Numbered from the stretch's first letter, positions 47,255 through 60,009 are shown. The stretch: DNA of 64,000 bases from Saksenaea vasiformis B4078 (GCA_000697055.1 JNDT01001888.1:159680-223679), one strand, 5' to 3'. Program-made: numbers and translations. Notes: generated by a model not told the origin, from the sequence alone.

Positions 47255-49801
47255 ATGTGTGGTGGAGGCATTTCCCATGTTGATCCGCTGTTTAATACGA
47301 CAGCGTGTTTGACACCGGCTTGTAACCAGACCAGTGCATCAATACTTGCTTCGCTCGATCTGACAGTGGACCCTTGTTCTGATTTCTATCAGTATACATG
47401 TATAGCAGACAATTGACTTTTTCATTTCTTCCGTCCTAATTCTTTTCGTTAGGCGGTAGTTGGATCAAATCGGCAACGATTCCTGATGACAAGTCTGGTA
47501 AGCACTGAATCTGTCTGTCTTGCTTGTGCACATATGAAACGGAGCACTAGGTGTTAGTCCATTGGGGCTTGCGGGAGAACATAATCGAGACGTATTGATC
47601 GAGATCATGGAATCTTCCTATGATGATTTTATGAGAGATATCCAGACAGACTTTAAGACTGGCGAACAAGATCGCGCCAATTTTAAACTGGTGCAGGACT
47701 ACTACAAGGGTTGTATGGATGAAAAGACGCTAAACAGGCTTGGTCCAACACCGCTTTATCCCGAACTTGGCAGATTGATCTCGAAATTTTCCGGCAACCA
47801 CCTCTTTGGTGACGACGACGTTGGCGCTCTCACTGATGTGTTGATATCGGCATATAGTGAGGGAATCCAACCATTGTGGTCCATCTATGTTGGCCCCGAT
47901 GATAGGAATCCTGATGCTCATAGTGTCCTCCTTTCTTTGCCCGAGGTGACAATACCTAGAGAGTACTATGGACAGCCCGATGTGATGTCTACTTATCGCA
48001 CGTCGCTCATTGAACTGTATACAACGGTGTTGGGACAAACCAGCTCATCCACGATTGATTCGCTGCGAGATTCGAAAGCCAAGGAAGCCAACATTACCCT
48101 GCTTTCTGCCCCTGAAATTGATGCCGTTGTGGATCGCGTAATCGCTTTTGAAGCCCAGATTACAAATATATCAACGCCGTTGAGTCTCCCATGTAAAACA
48201 ATGATATGCTCATATTATCCGTTTTAGAAATCGTCAGGGCGGAGCGCCAGGTTATAATGCGATAGCACTTTCGAAGATCCAAGAATCTTATGATTTCATC
48301 GACTGGAATCGCTTCTTACGAGCATTTGTACCACCTAACCAAGACCTACCGGAAGCTTTGGTTGTCCCTAGGCCAGAATACTTTGAAAAACTGAATAGAA
48401 AGCTTCGAAATACGTCAACACAGGATATCCTCGAATTCATCTTAATGCGCAATACTGTGATGAAAGCATATGCTTTGGACTCTAAAACTCGAGAAATTAT
48501 CCCAGAGACGAATCGCAACATTATGACCGGCACCCCATCCCCCCCTCCTCGCTCCCATTATTGCCTTGAGCAGACGGAGATTGCGTTTGGGTACCTTATG
48601 GGAAGGTATTACGTGATGAAAAAGTTTGGCGGCGAAGCCCAGAGAATTAAGACCGAGCGTTTCGTCGATACGATACATCATTCATGGATTAGGCGTATTC
48701 AACGTCAAAACTGGCTTGACGACGATACACGAAATACAGCAATTGAAAAGGTATGTCGGACAGGCGAATGCTCTCCAAGTGAATATTAATACATGATTCA
48801 GATCAAAAAAATTAGACTCAAAGTCGGTTACAGTATTGTCGCGCCAGACATCCGGGATCCAAAATCACTTCAGCAATATTTCGACGGTTTCGAGGTTGAT
48901 AAATCTGCATTCTACGAGAGTGCACGGTCCGGCACAAAATGGGGCCTGAGAAGCATATGGAATAAACTCGGTAAACCGGTCAATAAGGAAGAATGGGTTG
49001 GCAGCGCACAGGAAGCCAATGCGTTTTATTATGATAGCTACAATCAAGTAGGTGCTGCTGGGTCTCTTTTTCTGTCCTGACATGTGCCTTAGATTGCCAT
49101 CCCTGCCGGTATACTTCAACCACCTTTCTATGATAAGGATAGTACCGACAACATCAACTATGGAGGCATCGGCGCGATAATCGGTCACGAGCTCTCGGTA
49201 AGCTTTCTCTTGCTATGAACACCTCTTGTACTTATCATAGGTATTTGCCCATAGCATGCCTTTGACGACGATGGTCGTAGGTTTGATGGTGATGGCAAAA
49301 TGGTGAACTGGTGGAGCAACACCACAGCCACAGAATTTAGCACCAGATCACAATGCTTTATCGATACTTTCAACGAATTTACGGTGAACGGACCGGACGG
49401 AAAAACCTATAATGTGGATGGCGAGGTAGGCAAGTGTTCTTTGTGAGCGTGTAACTAATACTTCCTTGCAGATGACACTCAATGAAAACATTGCAGACAG
49501 CGGTGGCATCCGAGCTTCCTATATGGCATACAAACGTTCTACAAGGAAACTACCCATCAAAACGCATCTTCCCGGCCTCGGAGCTCTTTCGCCTGATGCT
49601 ATATTTTTTGTGAATTACGCTCGGATCTGGTGTGACCATCGACGACCTCAAGCAGTTGTCAATCAGATCCTGACTGATTATCACTCCCCCAGTAGATTTA
49701 GAGTAAATGGTGCCCTTAGTAGCTTTAAAGAATTTGCAAAGGCATTCCAATGCAAGGAAGGGACACCGATGAATCCCAGAAAACAGTGCCGAGTATGGTA
49801 G
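47255..49801 (+). CDS. M13 (neprilysin-family) zinc metallopeptidase
   Basis: Zinc endopeptidase of the neprilysin/ECE family, usually membrane-anchored or secreted. Eight exons: 47255-47399, 47453-47497, 47551-48178, 48228-48750, 48802-49047, 49093-49197, 49255-49425, 49472-49801; 730 residues. N-terminal Cys-rich opening [32 protein letters not shown], then [13 protein letters not shown]. Catalytic motifs are intact: [16 protein letters not shown] joined to [14 protein letters not shown] gives HELSH (HExxH) across an intron, NENIADSGG supplies the third zinc ligand, and the C-terminus [20 protein letters not shown] with a final CRVW fits the family. The first exon starts at a Met directly before the Cys-rich region, so no transmembrane anchor or signal peptide is seen: an upstream exon may be missed, or the gene has lost it. 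Exon 3 uses a weak GTTGAG donor, chosen to keep frame. Confidence 0.92.
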
Positions 49802-51419
49802 CCCGGCATTGCTGTTGCTAGTAACCACTAGGTTATTAAATACATTTCGAACTATTGAAGGTGCTGTTAATCCTACACCTAATTTACAGTGTCCTAACTT
49901 GCTCTTTAGAAAAATATGGTTTCAATACTTGTACAAAATCAACTGCTCACCGTGGTAATAGAAAATGCAGAAAGAATGATAAGCACTCCAGAAATCTAAT
50001 AAGCCAATCAAATAATATAAATGGCTTACTAAATTAAATATCAATTGCTGTAAGTGTATCTCTGGAAGTTACCGCGCCGTATTTGCGTCAGCGTTTGTGA
50101 ACTTCCAGTACAGCGTCCTTGCACTGATTTCAAGTCCCTGGTCTCTCACAAAAGGCTTGAAACTCGCGAGGATTGGTTTTATGAAGGTTACATAACAAAT
50201 TGTTCCTAGTATAAATTGCGATCTTATTTATACTGCACTCTTGCAAACACGTTCAGGAACCGCACCTATGTTTAGCAGTAACTTATTCTACGATGTAATT
50301 CAACATATCTACTGATACTGCATTATTATTAGTCAAGTTACCAATATGTCAGAGAAAAGATAGATAAGTAGACACCTGAACTATGGCCTATCATTAACCT
50401 GTATAAGCCAGCTAGATGATGTGTCTTTGATCAGTAGGCAGCACAGTGGTATATGGTATAGACAAAGAATTCCCGAGTTGACACCATAAAACCTTGCATC
50501 ATGGACGAAAAATTTAACCAATCTCTTGAAGGAACCTACACAACAATTTGAGAAATTGATACTGTTCAACTAGACATGGAAGATCGAGACCTTTTTATAA
50601 TTAGGAGGTTGCGAATAATTTGCAAAAGAGAAGAAGATGCGTAAATGAAACGAGCAACTACACCGTACTTTGCAATAAATCGATCATCAGGTGACCTGCA
50701 GGCCAACCCACCAATTCTGCCTTTCACACACTGGTTACTACTACCGCTGCTGCCTATATTACGGGTACAGTGCTCCATTTATGCCCTCGACGCATGTATG
50801 TTGGGGGAAACGAAAGGATTTTATATGATCACACTCCATCAACCCCATGTCGGCACGCTTAGATTAGCTCAGAGGAGACGGAAAGCAATGAAAAAACAGA
50901 AGAAATATAGAGAAGAAGCTGTAATTAACCGGCGGTGTCGTATTCTACATACAGAATGACTAAATCATATCACGACATCTACAGATAAACCTCACAGATG
51001 AGAAACCGGATAAATAATGATTAAGCTGAAGTACAAATCATATCAGGGTCCAATACCCGATTGTACCTGAAACCTCTTTAACATCGATCATTGGTTTATC
51101 ATTGTAAAATTTTTATTTCTCAAGAACACCGCCACTGCTATAAAAGCTCCCTGTAAAACAATAATAAACAATCATCCAAGGGTCTCAACGTATTCCCGTT
51201 GTTATCCATCTCTCAATTAACCAAATTTCACAGGCGGCGATATTGACTAGATTTTTTACCGATAATGCAACAGGAAGACATACAGACTTGAAAGTAATGA
51301 TAAATGAGAAGTTCATCATGCTGTTCATATATATTTGACAATACATATCTGTGCACATGAGCCAGGTCGTACCGAAGAAGCGGGTAAACAGACCAGGTTA
51401 CAAATTTCATGCGAACAGG
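49802..51419. other. Gene-poor spacer
   Basis: AT-rich; only chance-like ORFs (e.g. 50645-50959 plus). No supported gene. Confidence 0.4.
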
Positions 51420-51790
51420 GATGTCTGTGCGCGCTCCTCCATATTTCACACGCAAATGATCGACCATGTTACAAGAAGCCTAAACCCCGTCATGATTAAC
51501 TCACTACATATATTCCGGAATCATGACAGTAGCTGTGCGGATTATAGCTATGGTATTTAACAAGTATTTGGTAATGGGGTTTTCTTTTCCGATGAGGTCC
51601 TTTTCCCTTTTTCCACGACCTGTGCAAGGTACTAAACTACCCTCTTAACAATGATTATTTCAACTTACAGCGGTGAGCCTTAATTCCTTGTGACGATAGT
51701 AGTATCATCACATCAGAAAAAAAAAAACCAGTAATAATGAGGACTGGTAAACGAAAAAAAGAAATTTGTTTGATAAATAAAAAACGCCAT
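51420..51790 (+). repeat. Dispersed repeat D, copy 1
   Basis: Matches in inverted orientation 61345-61715. Shared blocks include CATATTTCACACGCAAATGA, TCGACCATGTTACAAGAAGC, ATATTCCGGAATCATGACA, GGATTATAGCTATGGTATTT, CTTACAGCGGTGAG and AGGACTGGTAAA. Length about 370 bp with scattered substitutions. Confidence 0.85.
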
Positions 51791-51942
51791 TTTTAACCTA
51801 TGAGATGGCTTTACCCTTCTTTTACTTTTCGAAAAAAAAGTGCGTTGTGGTTCTCTGGTAAGCGTTATACGTTATTGAACCTTTATAATGATGGATGTTA
51901 ATATTCATCCTCTCAAGAGAAGAAACCAATCCCAGGAGTGAT

Positions 51943-52419
51943 CTACTGGGGGCCCACCGGATAATAAGCGCGTGGTGGCTTACGATGACCATGGTCCCTC
52001 TCCTGGACTATGCTTGCGTAATGCTTAAGAGTGCTTATTAGAAGCCTGCCAAGGTCAACACATGAGGGCATGCAGAAGTGCAAAGAAAAGCATATGCCTT
52101 CTAGGTTCAAAAAGTAAGTAATTCGCCTTCTGTTTTTTGTAATGTAACAAACGAAATCTAGACGGTGTATAGCTATGCATATTTCTGAACCACTGTCGGT
52201 TCCTGTCGCACCCTCTCCCACATCTACGGATTCCTCGGTTATTCCATTATCGTCATCGGTACCTGTCGCGTCCTCCTCCCCGTCGACAACTTCTGCGGTA
52301 CCTCTTGCTTGCGTAATGCTTACAGAGCTTATCAGATGTGTACCACACGAAGTCAACATGAAGCCTGCGGTCCACAGATAGCCAAACAACCATTCAAACA
52401 AACAATCCAAACAATCCAA
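51943..52419 (-). CDS. Doubtful 158-codon ORF with an internal acidic repeat
   Basis: Not recognised. The N-terminus is Cys/Trp/Phe-rich and hydrophobic enough for a signal or anchor (MDCLDCLFEWLFGYLWTAGF). A duplicated acidic Gly/Thr segment (GEEDATGTDDDN, VGEGATGTDSGS), corresponding to a direct repeat about 60 bp apart at 52198 and 52258, follows. The C-terminal third is not convincing and may be intron read-through. Located between repeats; could be a small gene with a missed intron or chance. Confidence 0.25.
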   Translation of the reverse strand: MDCLDCLFEWLFGYLWTAGFMLTSCGTHLISSVSITQARGTAEVVDGEEDATGTDDDNGITEESVDVGEGATGTDSGSEICIAIHRLDFVCYITKNRRRITYFLNLEGICFSLHFCMPSCVDLGRLLISTLKHYASIVQERDHGHRKPPRAYYPVGPQ

Positions 52420-53164
52420 ACAAATAATTCAATAGCCTGCACAATTTATACACAATGGGCTTATACAGAGGACCAAAAGAAAGATCACCAGTGACGCAGG
52501 CTCAACTGTCGGACTTCACGATGACTCGAAAAGGCTGCTTCCGATGGTGGGCTCAAGTGGTAACTTGAGGCGGCAAAATTTGGAAAGACGTATTGCAAAG
52601 GCAGATTTGAAGGGTGTCAAATTCCTTACACTCCCATTTGTCCGAGTTATTTAGCAAAATACTATCCTGCTTGTATTTTTAATTATTACAATGAGTCGCA
52701 TCTAACTTATAGACCTTTAATATAATGAACGGTATTGTCTGTAAACATCTAAAAGCTCGCGGTCTTCCAAAAGAAAAGTGGATCCTTACCAAGTCTCCTT
52801 TACCGTTGGCCTTCGTATTATCTTGCCAACGGAAAAATCCGCAACCTTATGTATTCTAATGTGGTCAGGTCCCGTTAGAATCATCCCCGTTGGAACTATG
52901 AACTCTTTGCTGAGAGTCTATCCTAATTTTTTATTCGATTTATACTCTAAATGTTGTATCCGGGCCTCTTTGTCATACATTTACTACCACAACGCATTCT
53001 CAGTATCACCCTGTCAGTTCGGTTAATTGGATAGCAGATTACAACTCAGTCCTTCGCTTGTTTCGCAGAATAGGAACAGTCCTAGCCGAATCTCACGTAC
53101 TCTACCGCCTGATTCTTGATACACTATTAAACGACACTTCACTGGATACTACTAATCACTAATA
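52420..53164. other. Spacer, no gene seen
   Basis: AT-rich sequence with AACAATCCAAACAATCCAAA short repeats near 52398-52425. No supported gene. Confidence 0.4.
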
Positions 53165-53338
53165 CACTGAGGGGAAAGGTGTTTCCGACAATTCACCTGT
53201 TTTTGTCATTTTCAGGTAGATAGTCGTTGCAGTGTAGCACCGCGCTGCCAAATATGTCTTGGAGCTGACACAACGATTCCGACTATTTACCTGAGAATGA
53301 CAAAACCAGGTGAATTGTCGGCACCTTTTCCCATAGTG
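53165..53338. mobile_element. Short inverted-repeat element (MITE-like), family C copy 2
   Basis: 174 bp, flanked by TA on the left. The left end CACTGAGGGGAAAGG is followed by GACAATTCACCTGTTTTTGT and CATTTTCAGGTA. The right end is the inverted copy (GAATGACAAAACCAGGTGAA, TTGTCGGCACCTTTTCCCAT, AGTG). Almost fully palindromic. CACTxxGGG termini and the TA flank fit Tc1/mariner-derived MITEs. Confidence 0.82.
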
Positions 53339-53479
53339 ATAGAGGGTCTCGTTGGACATTGTAGCGCAGCTATATTCATAGAAACTTTATATAACCACAA
53401 ACGAGCTTAGTTATATCAAGTTATGGTCTCATTTTCCTACCCGCTCGCGATGGGGAAATCAACCGAGTACGGTAGTACT

Positions 53480-53875
53480 CATTAATACCAATTTCTGACA
53501 TCTTTCCCGTGGTGAAAACGCATACTTATTCACATTAATCCGTATTTCTGTATATTCGTCCGTCATTTAACATTATTTCCACGCCATTTCTTGTATACCT
53601 GCGTGCACCTCCGCATCCTCTGTTATCGTGATCAACGAGCATGCTACAATCTAAGAGAAGGCGTAATTTCTTAAAATTGACTATAATGTCTTCCAATCGT
53701 ATAAGTCACTTCTCAACGATAAGCGTTGCGACGGACTCGGTATTTCCACGTCCTTCTACAGTTCCGCGTCCTGAGAGCAAGTAAATACAGGAAAATGCTT
53801 GGATTAGTTGACTCTCGTAGCTTTCTGTATTTTTCTTTATTTATCGCTCAACTTTCTCCCATAGTGATTCCTTGT
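53480..53875 (+). repeat. Dispersed repeat CL, copy 2
   Basis: Aligned with 16665-17075: the left TTAATACCAATTTCTGACAT and CCCGTGGTGAAAA blocks, the middle, and the right end CTCCCATAGTG. It sits between family C copy 2 and family A copy 2, so several repeats abut. Confidence 0.7.
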
Positions 53876-53949
53876 GTCACACAGCCAAACGGTAAAGTGA
53901 GGGCATAATACCTTAGCCAACGTCATATACTTGTGCATTGTATATTGTA

Positions 53950-54152
53950 TACTGTTTATTGAATCACTTTTTACGCTACACTAAATAAACTTTGCGTCTC
54001 TGAAGAGCCAAGTTTGCGCTAAAAAAGAACTGAATATGCAGCCATCAATACATCAATTTTTCGTCTGAAGATCAATCAACCTACATGTACTCGGTCTTCA
54101 GCGGAGGCAAAATTTATTCGAGCAGCATAAAAAATAATCATGGTCAGTAAAT
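53950..54152. mobile_element. Palindromic repeat family A, copy 2 (MITE-like)
   Basis: Left end ACTGTTTATTGAATCACTTT, then TTACGCTACACTAAATAAAC and TTTGCGTCTCTGAAGAGCCA. Right end inverted: GCAAAATTTATTCGAGCAGC, ATAAAAAATAATCATGGTCA and GTAAATG. About 203 bp, the same architecture as copy 1. Immediately followed by repeat B on the minus strand. Confidence 0.75.
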
Positions 54153-54174
54153 GAAAGTTGCTTTGATATCTTTT

Positions 54175-54440
54175 CACTTACCCGAAGGGTAATTCCACCC
54201 ATCGATGGAGGCCAAGCCCCGCACCTGATTCGGTGGGGCGGCGAGAGTTTGGGGAAGACCAAATGGCGTTGGAGCGGCCACGTTTCGAACGGCGTGCAGA
54301 GGACTTGAAGCGACACAACGTCTGGCAATCTGGTGCGGGAGATGAGAGATACTGAGTGTGTGTGTGACAACGTTTACGTACTTTGAGTGTGGGCATAAAG
54401 CACCAACACGGCCAAGACGGTTCGGACAGCGGTTTTGCAG
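54175..54440 (-). repeat. Exon-like dispersed repeat B, copy 3 (longest)
   Basis: Minus-strand reading gives one open stretch (CVASSPLHAVRNVAAPTPFG, LPQTLAAPPNQVRGLASIDG, WNYPSG) ending at a GTAAGTGAAAAG donor, preceded by a CACCAG acceptor-like site. The composition (Arg, Ala, Ser, few acids) resembles a mitochondrial presequence. It is an exon-like fragment without the rest of a gene, repeated at 36615 and (in part) 23785. The source gene was not identified. Confidence 0.6.
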
Positions 54441-55246
54441 CCTAAAAGACATACAAAGAACATGAGTGATACTGGTTTATGTAATAAAAATTTGACATCC
54501 GTACCGGGGATGTTTTACCAACAGAGCCAAAGAATGTCTCAGATAATGGAAAGTGATGCATATGTTAAAGGACCACTTCTTTTTCCTTTTTTTTCTTCTT
54601 CTTTTTGTGTGAGATAAAAGGAACCTATCTTCATCCATTTTTGCATGAGACGACGTAATTCTGTTTCTGAGACACCGTTTTTATGAGTCAAAATGACTCG
54701 ATCACTGATTCATCCTTTGCACGAAACAATGATGCCCTATCTTTAACATGGGGTAACCGAGTCCTACCTTTGACACGTCCTTTGCACGAGACAATGAAAT
54801 CCTGTCTCTGCCTTAGATAATGGAAAGCTATCAATGACACAAACGTAACATGGAAGAGTATAACACGCAAATCATAACATCGGATGAACGTAAAAGTACG
54901 TACTTCAGAGCGCAGAGTTTATCTGGACGTAACGCCGAATAACTTCAAATAGACGCAAAATTATGAGAAAAACCCTATAATTACCTGAGTTTTGAGGAAA
55001 ACTGAAAGTAATTTGCATCCGCGGGAATTCCAAGCCGTGGCACGATTCTAACTTCGCTGTGTGAGTCGGGACGGTGACTCAGCAAAAGCTAAGTCGATAA
55101 ACGGTATAAAAAGTGCCACAATATTCTCTTCCCTCTTCTCAGTTAGCATACACATGGGAAAGGTATTATTACTAAATATGGTTATGGACTTATTATTTCA
55201 TTGTATTTCTCTGACCCTTCAGCAAGATCAATATCTTTTTAACCAG
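54441..55246. other. 5' region of the MACPF-like/Sel1 gene
   Basis: Probably holds the promoter and missing first exon of the downstream gene. The repeated phrase TGCACGAAACAATGA / TTGCACGAGACAATGA occurs at about 54717 and 54783. No ORF accepted. Confidence 0.4.
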
Positions 55247-57770
55247 CGAGATTGCTGACCAATGCACGCGTGGTGTTCATTTTGATGGATACATTGCAAA
55301 GGACCCTGGATTAAAGATTTATTATGGGAAGGATAATGTCTTAAGACTTACGCGTGAACGTTCTTCAGCCGACCCAGACTTGAAACATGAGCTTACGAAA
55401 ACAATCGAAATTGGGAGACTTGTGAAAAGCAACACGTCGTATCCTTTTAACATTGCTGCACAAGTTTATTGCCTTGCGCGTAAACATGGTCAATCGCCTA
55501 CTGGAAGCCGCACAGCCAAGTTCTCCGTTTCATATATTCCCTGGTTAGAAGTAGGAAATCGATAAGCTGCATGCCAATAGAATGCTGAAGAAATATATCC
55601 CAGGTACAACTGTCTCCCAAATTTGTCAAAGCAAACACAAAGCTCAAGGAAGCTATTCAAGACGCTTTGAAGAGAGAGTCTGACGAGAAAAAATATGAAG
55701 CCCTACAATCTGTATTTGGACAGTTTGGCTTTTTCTATCCTTCGAGAATCTCATTTGGTACTACAGTCTATCCCAACTGCACACAGCTAACTAAGTTTAT
55801 TGCTTAGGTAGCTTGCTCACTTGTACACAGGTGTGCTCAGATGACCAGAACAGGAATGAAACGGAAGGTCTACATGAAGAAGCTAGTACCTATGAGGATG
55901 TCACAGAGCACAACATAGCAGCAATAAAAAATAACCAATACTGGAAAATCGCAGGTATATTCTGTTATGTGTATATTGTAATTGTTAAAATCTGTGATAG
56001 ATGAGGATGCAGGATTGCTTCTCATGGATGGACTAGAGAGCTGGTGCGAAACCAGCAAAGCTGAGCCGGCAGTCATTCAGTTCCAAGATATGAAGCCGAT
56101 ATGTGACATTTTGGGAGACGGTGACCGTCTGCAAGTGAAGGAAATCTATGACAAGGCATGTTCCGACTCCTCTGAACTGGCAGTAGCTAAAAGTACTGCC
56201 GAAACTTTGGGAGAAATTCACCAAAGGAATGGATCCGGAAATGGTTGCAGCAATGAGCATGGTATGTGTGAACATTACAATAGATGTATCAGCTTGCATA
56301 AAAAGCAACTCTCGGAAAAATGAATTTAAGGGTGCGTGTACTCACAATGTCGAGGTAGATAAAGCCTATGACAAAGATGTAAACTTTTGCAAGAAGATGG
56401 CTAGACAGGGAGACAGCAACGCGCAACTTCATCTTGGGAATGCATATTTCTATGGACTCGGAGTGGATCAAGAATATCCGAAAGCAGTGGAGTGGTACAA
56501 GCGAGCAGCTGATCAGAATAATGCTGAGGCACAAACCAGACTTGCATACATGTACAAATACGGACAGGGTGTGGATAGAGACTACGCTAAAGCGATTACA
56601 TGGCATACAAAAGCGGCTGATCAGGGTTACGGACTTGCGCAAAAAGCACTTGGAGACATGCATTACAGAGGAAGAGGTGTTGACCAAGACGTGGACAAAG
56701 CTATGGAATGGTACAAAACGGCGTTTGAATGGTGCAAACAAGCAGCTGAAAACGGGAGTGGTTGGGCTCAGACAGCTATTGGAGGTATCTACAAATATAC
56801 GCAAGAAGACTACTCTACCGCATTTAAGTGGTACCAGAAAGCAGCCTATCAGGAATATGATTGGGCGCAGTATAATCTTAGGGTGATGTACACATGCGGT
56901 ACTGGTACGAAGAAAGATCAATCAAAAGCATTCGAGTGGTTCAAAAAAGCGGCCGATAAAGGAAACCTAAAGGCACAAACCAGCGTCGGAGAAATGTACA
57001 GACGCGGAAAAGGCGTACGCCAGGATTATTCCAAGGCAGTGGAATGCTTTAAGAAAGCAGATGCTATGGGGAGCGAAAGGGCGCAAAACAGTCTCGGCGA
57101 GATGTATCGAGATGGAACAGGTGTAAATCGAGATTACTGTGAAGCGATCAAATGGTTCAAGAAGGCATCTGATAACGGGAGTTTCTGGGCGCAAGTCAAC
57201 CTTGGATCGATGTATAGAAGCGGGAAAGGGGTCGATCGAGACTATTATAAGGCAGTCGAATGTTTCAAAAGAGCAGGTGATAACGGAAACTTTTTGGGGC
57301 AAAATGCTCTCGGAGAGATGTATCGGTATGGGAAAGGTGTTGATCAAAGCTACTCTGAAGCAATCAAATGGTTCAAAAAAGCGAGTGAAAAAGGAAACCA
57401 TCACGCACAAAACAGTCTTGGAGAGATATATAGAGATGGTAGATATATAAATCGAGACTACTTCGAGGCTGTCGAATGGTTCAAAAAAGCAGTCGACAAT
57501 GGCAACCGTTGGGCCGAGAATAGCCTCGGTGAAATGTATCGAGACGGTAGAGGCGTAAACCGAGATTACGAGAAAGCAATCGAGTGTTTTAAAAGGGCGG
57601 CTGACATCGGAAACTACCACGCGCAAAACAACCTTGGAGCAATGTATCGAGATGGGAAAGGCGTAGATCGTGACCTCTCTGAAGCAGCAGTATGGTTCAG
57701 CAAAGCAGCTGCTAGTGGAAACTACAGGGCGAAGAATAATCTTGAAAGGATCTCCGTACCCCCCATATGA
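55247..57770 (+). CDS. Fusion protein: MACPF-like N-terminal module plus Sel1 repeats (5' end not determined)
   Basis: Exons: 55247-55550, 55604-55757, 55808-55954, 56001-56134, 56187-56261, 56331-57770; all junctions agree in phase from the first listed exon. The N-terminal part (VHFDGYIAKDPGLKIYYG, QVYCLARKHGQSPTGSRTAK, YIPWLEVQLSPKFVKANTKL, SVFGQFGFFYPSRISFG, then WKIADEDAGLLLMDGLESW and CDILGDGDRLQ) resembles the modules annotated as MACPF-like in large Mucoromycota/Glomeromycotina multidomain families; this is recalled family resemblance, not a search. The last exon encodes about 12 Sel1 repeats (NSLGEMYRDGTGVNRDYCEA type). These are closer to one another than to the 21-23 kb Sel1 protein. 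An upstream exon with the start codon is needed (the first exon starts at an AG acceptor); ATGGGAAAG at about 55153 does not give the right phase. Role unknown; a pore-forming activity is not supported by any motif seen. Confidence 0.75.
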
Positions 57771-59895
57771 AAGACTCGATTCGATTCCCAGTCTACAGTT
57801 TTCCGCCTAAAAGGTCGTAAAAGAAGATAAAAGCCAATCAGTAATTCGCACACACAGTATGTAGGAATTACAAATATTCCGGTATCCACTCTAGTATATT
57901 GACACATAGCAATTTCAATTGTAGCGTATATGAGTTTTAAAAACAAGGATCCCATCGCCAAGTCTAAAAAATTCTAAAATTAAGTAGTTGACATAACTGA
58001 TACCGGCATTTATCAAGGTGTGCTGCATAGATCCTTTCTTATAAAATCTTAGCCAGCTGTAAAACGCTACTTCGTATTTAACCTAGCGATTTTATCAGTT
58101 ACTTTGCTCCCACATTTTTTGCTCAGTGGATCAACCAGGTTCTCATGCTAACAGAACAGTTTTCAACGCGTCGGGTTTGATAGTTTTGAGGTTCATGACT
58201 TTCCCGAGTGGCCTTCCTCAAAGAGGATAATCTATTTTCGCGGAATATCCAAATACGGGTGTCTCGTGCCCACTTTCACATGCTCTATTTCTCTGGAAGG
58301 TCCCTGCACCGAAAGAGGTGCGCATTCCTTGAACCTATTTGTGCTATCAGATGGCAACGGTCATTCCTGCCATTGCGTCTCTTAATACATCAAACGATGC
58401 TTAGACATTAGATGTTTGTTTGTCGTTTTTCAGACTGCAATATGGCTCTTTACCTATAAACAAACTCAAATGGCAGCTCAAGAGATACCTGTATTGTCTA
58501 TTGCATCAAATGAACCAGGTAGAGATAATTTCCAAGATCAAAAACGAAATTAGTATGGCTAGCCCCTTATGAAGGATAATCGAGTTCTCTGGAACATTCA
58601 ACTCTTGAAAACATCTGCATATCTGCATGTCGTCAATCATATCGTTCAAAAAGTGAAGCATAAAAGTGCGTTTGTAGTTATCACCTGGAGACGTCTTTGG
58701 TATTGCACGATGATGATCGCTTCGGCTAATTGCCATCTTTAGGATGATGAGAGGTTATCGGACGACTCGTAATTATATGCCATCCTCTAGATCACTTGAT
58801 TAATTTTCATCTATGCAGCTTAGAAAACCCATCCGCTTATTACTTATTACTCCTTGGATAGCAGACTGAAGTCACGGATTTTTCTGCAAGAAATACATTG
58901 CTCTGTGGGCGTGCGATTAACGAACACTTTTGTGAACAAGAGCCGTATCGCTTAATCGAAAATATTTCTTAAGTACCTAGATAATTGAGGAAATCTTTGA
59001 AATCCGTTCCAAAAATACACCTTTTAGGTACAGTATATTTAAGTGAATTTTCGTTAATAGTGTGTCTACTAGAGCGCTAAATACAACATTACACTTCTCT
59101 GTATTGAAGACAGCCTCTGAGAAACGCAACACCGATAAAGGGAAGTTATATAGAAAAAGGTCCAAATGAGTACTGCGTTTCTTCTTAGTCTTTAATCCCT
59201 GCAACCACCATTTTATCTCTACTGAGGCCATCGGTAGACTCAGTACCGTCTTGTCAGATAACTTCTACTTTTGGAGGATGGAGAATAATTACATTGCTTT
59301 TTATCACCACGCTCCGTATCGGGTCTCCCAGAAAATGATATGGCCAATTGTTTTATTATAGGGAACTTGGTATTTGTACGTTGCCCACAAAAAAATGTTT
59401 ATGTCCAATTCATTTATGGAATTAAGTTGCCTCCTCCGTACCGTACCTTATACCCGCTGTTTTCCATTGTGTAAATTGCAGAGTATAAAATTAACACGGA
59501 GTTCTGCTTAGATTTCTTTTCCCAGTTGTTAAGTTGCATGGTTCGCCGAGCTGCCTTCACTGCACCTATAGCACCTGTCTCACTGTTTGTTACGCGATAT
59601 CCATATCCAACCCGTGTTACTCCTTCGCGTATGTCCAACGAGGGTCTATCATCGAACATGCCATCATCTCTGTCACCATCATAACTATGACCTATCCATT
59701 CCACAGAATCTTACGTTACCCGCTACAATCGCTCCCATTAATCGATGTACAGTTATAGGCACTCACGAGGAGAATGAAATGCTATCTCATTTATTACTAC
59801 GAGGTGCTGTATTTTACTTGCACCAACGTTTTAGCAACAGTATATCTCAGCGCTACTTCTTTTTGCTGATTAAACATAATGTCTTATTAAGCTAA
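57771..59895. other. Gene-poor spacer
   Basis: No supported gene; ORFs at 58208-58411, 58977-59231 (minus) and 59414-59704 (minus) are short and unrecognised. Confidence 0.4.
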
Positions 59896-60009
59896 ACTAA
59901 ATGCATAACAATACTGACGCCTGTTGAACCCTCCCATCCCTTGAACTTGACTTCCAAACCTGCCACTCGGACCTGCCGTCTGAACCTGCCACTTGGACCT
60001 GCCATTTGG

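Noticed and set aside
57771..57800. GATTCGATTCCCAGTC resembling a tRNA T-arm
   Set aside because: No acceptor stem or anticodon arm could be paired around it.
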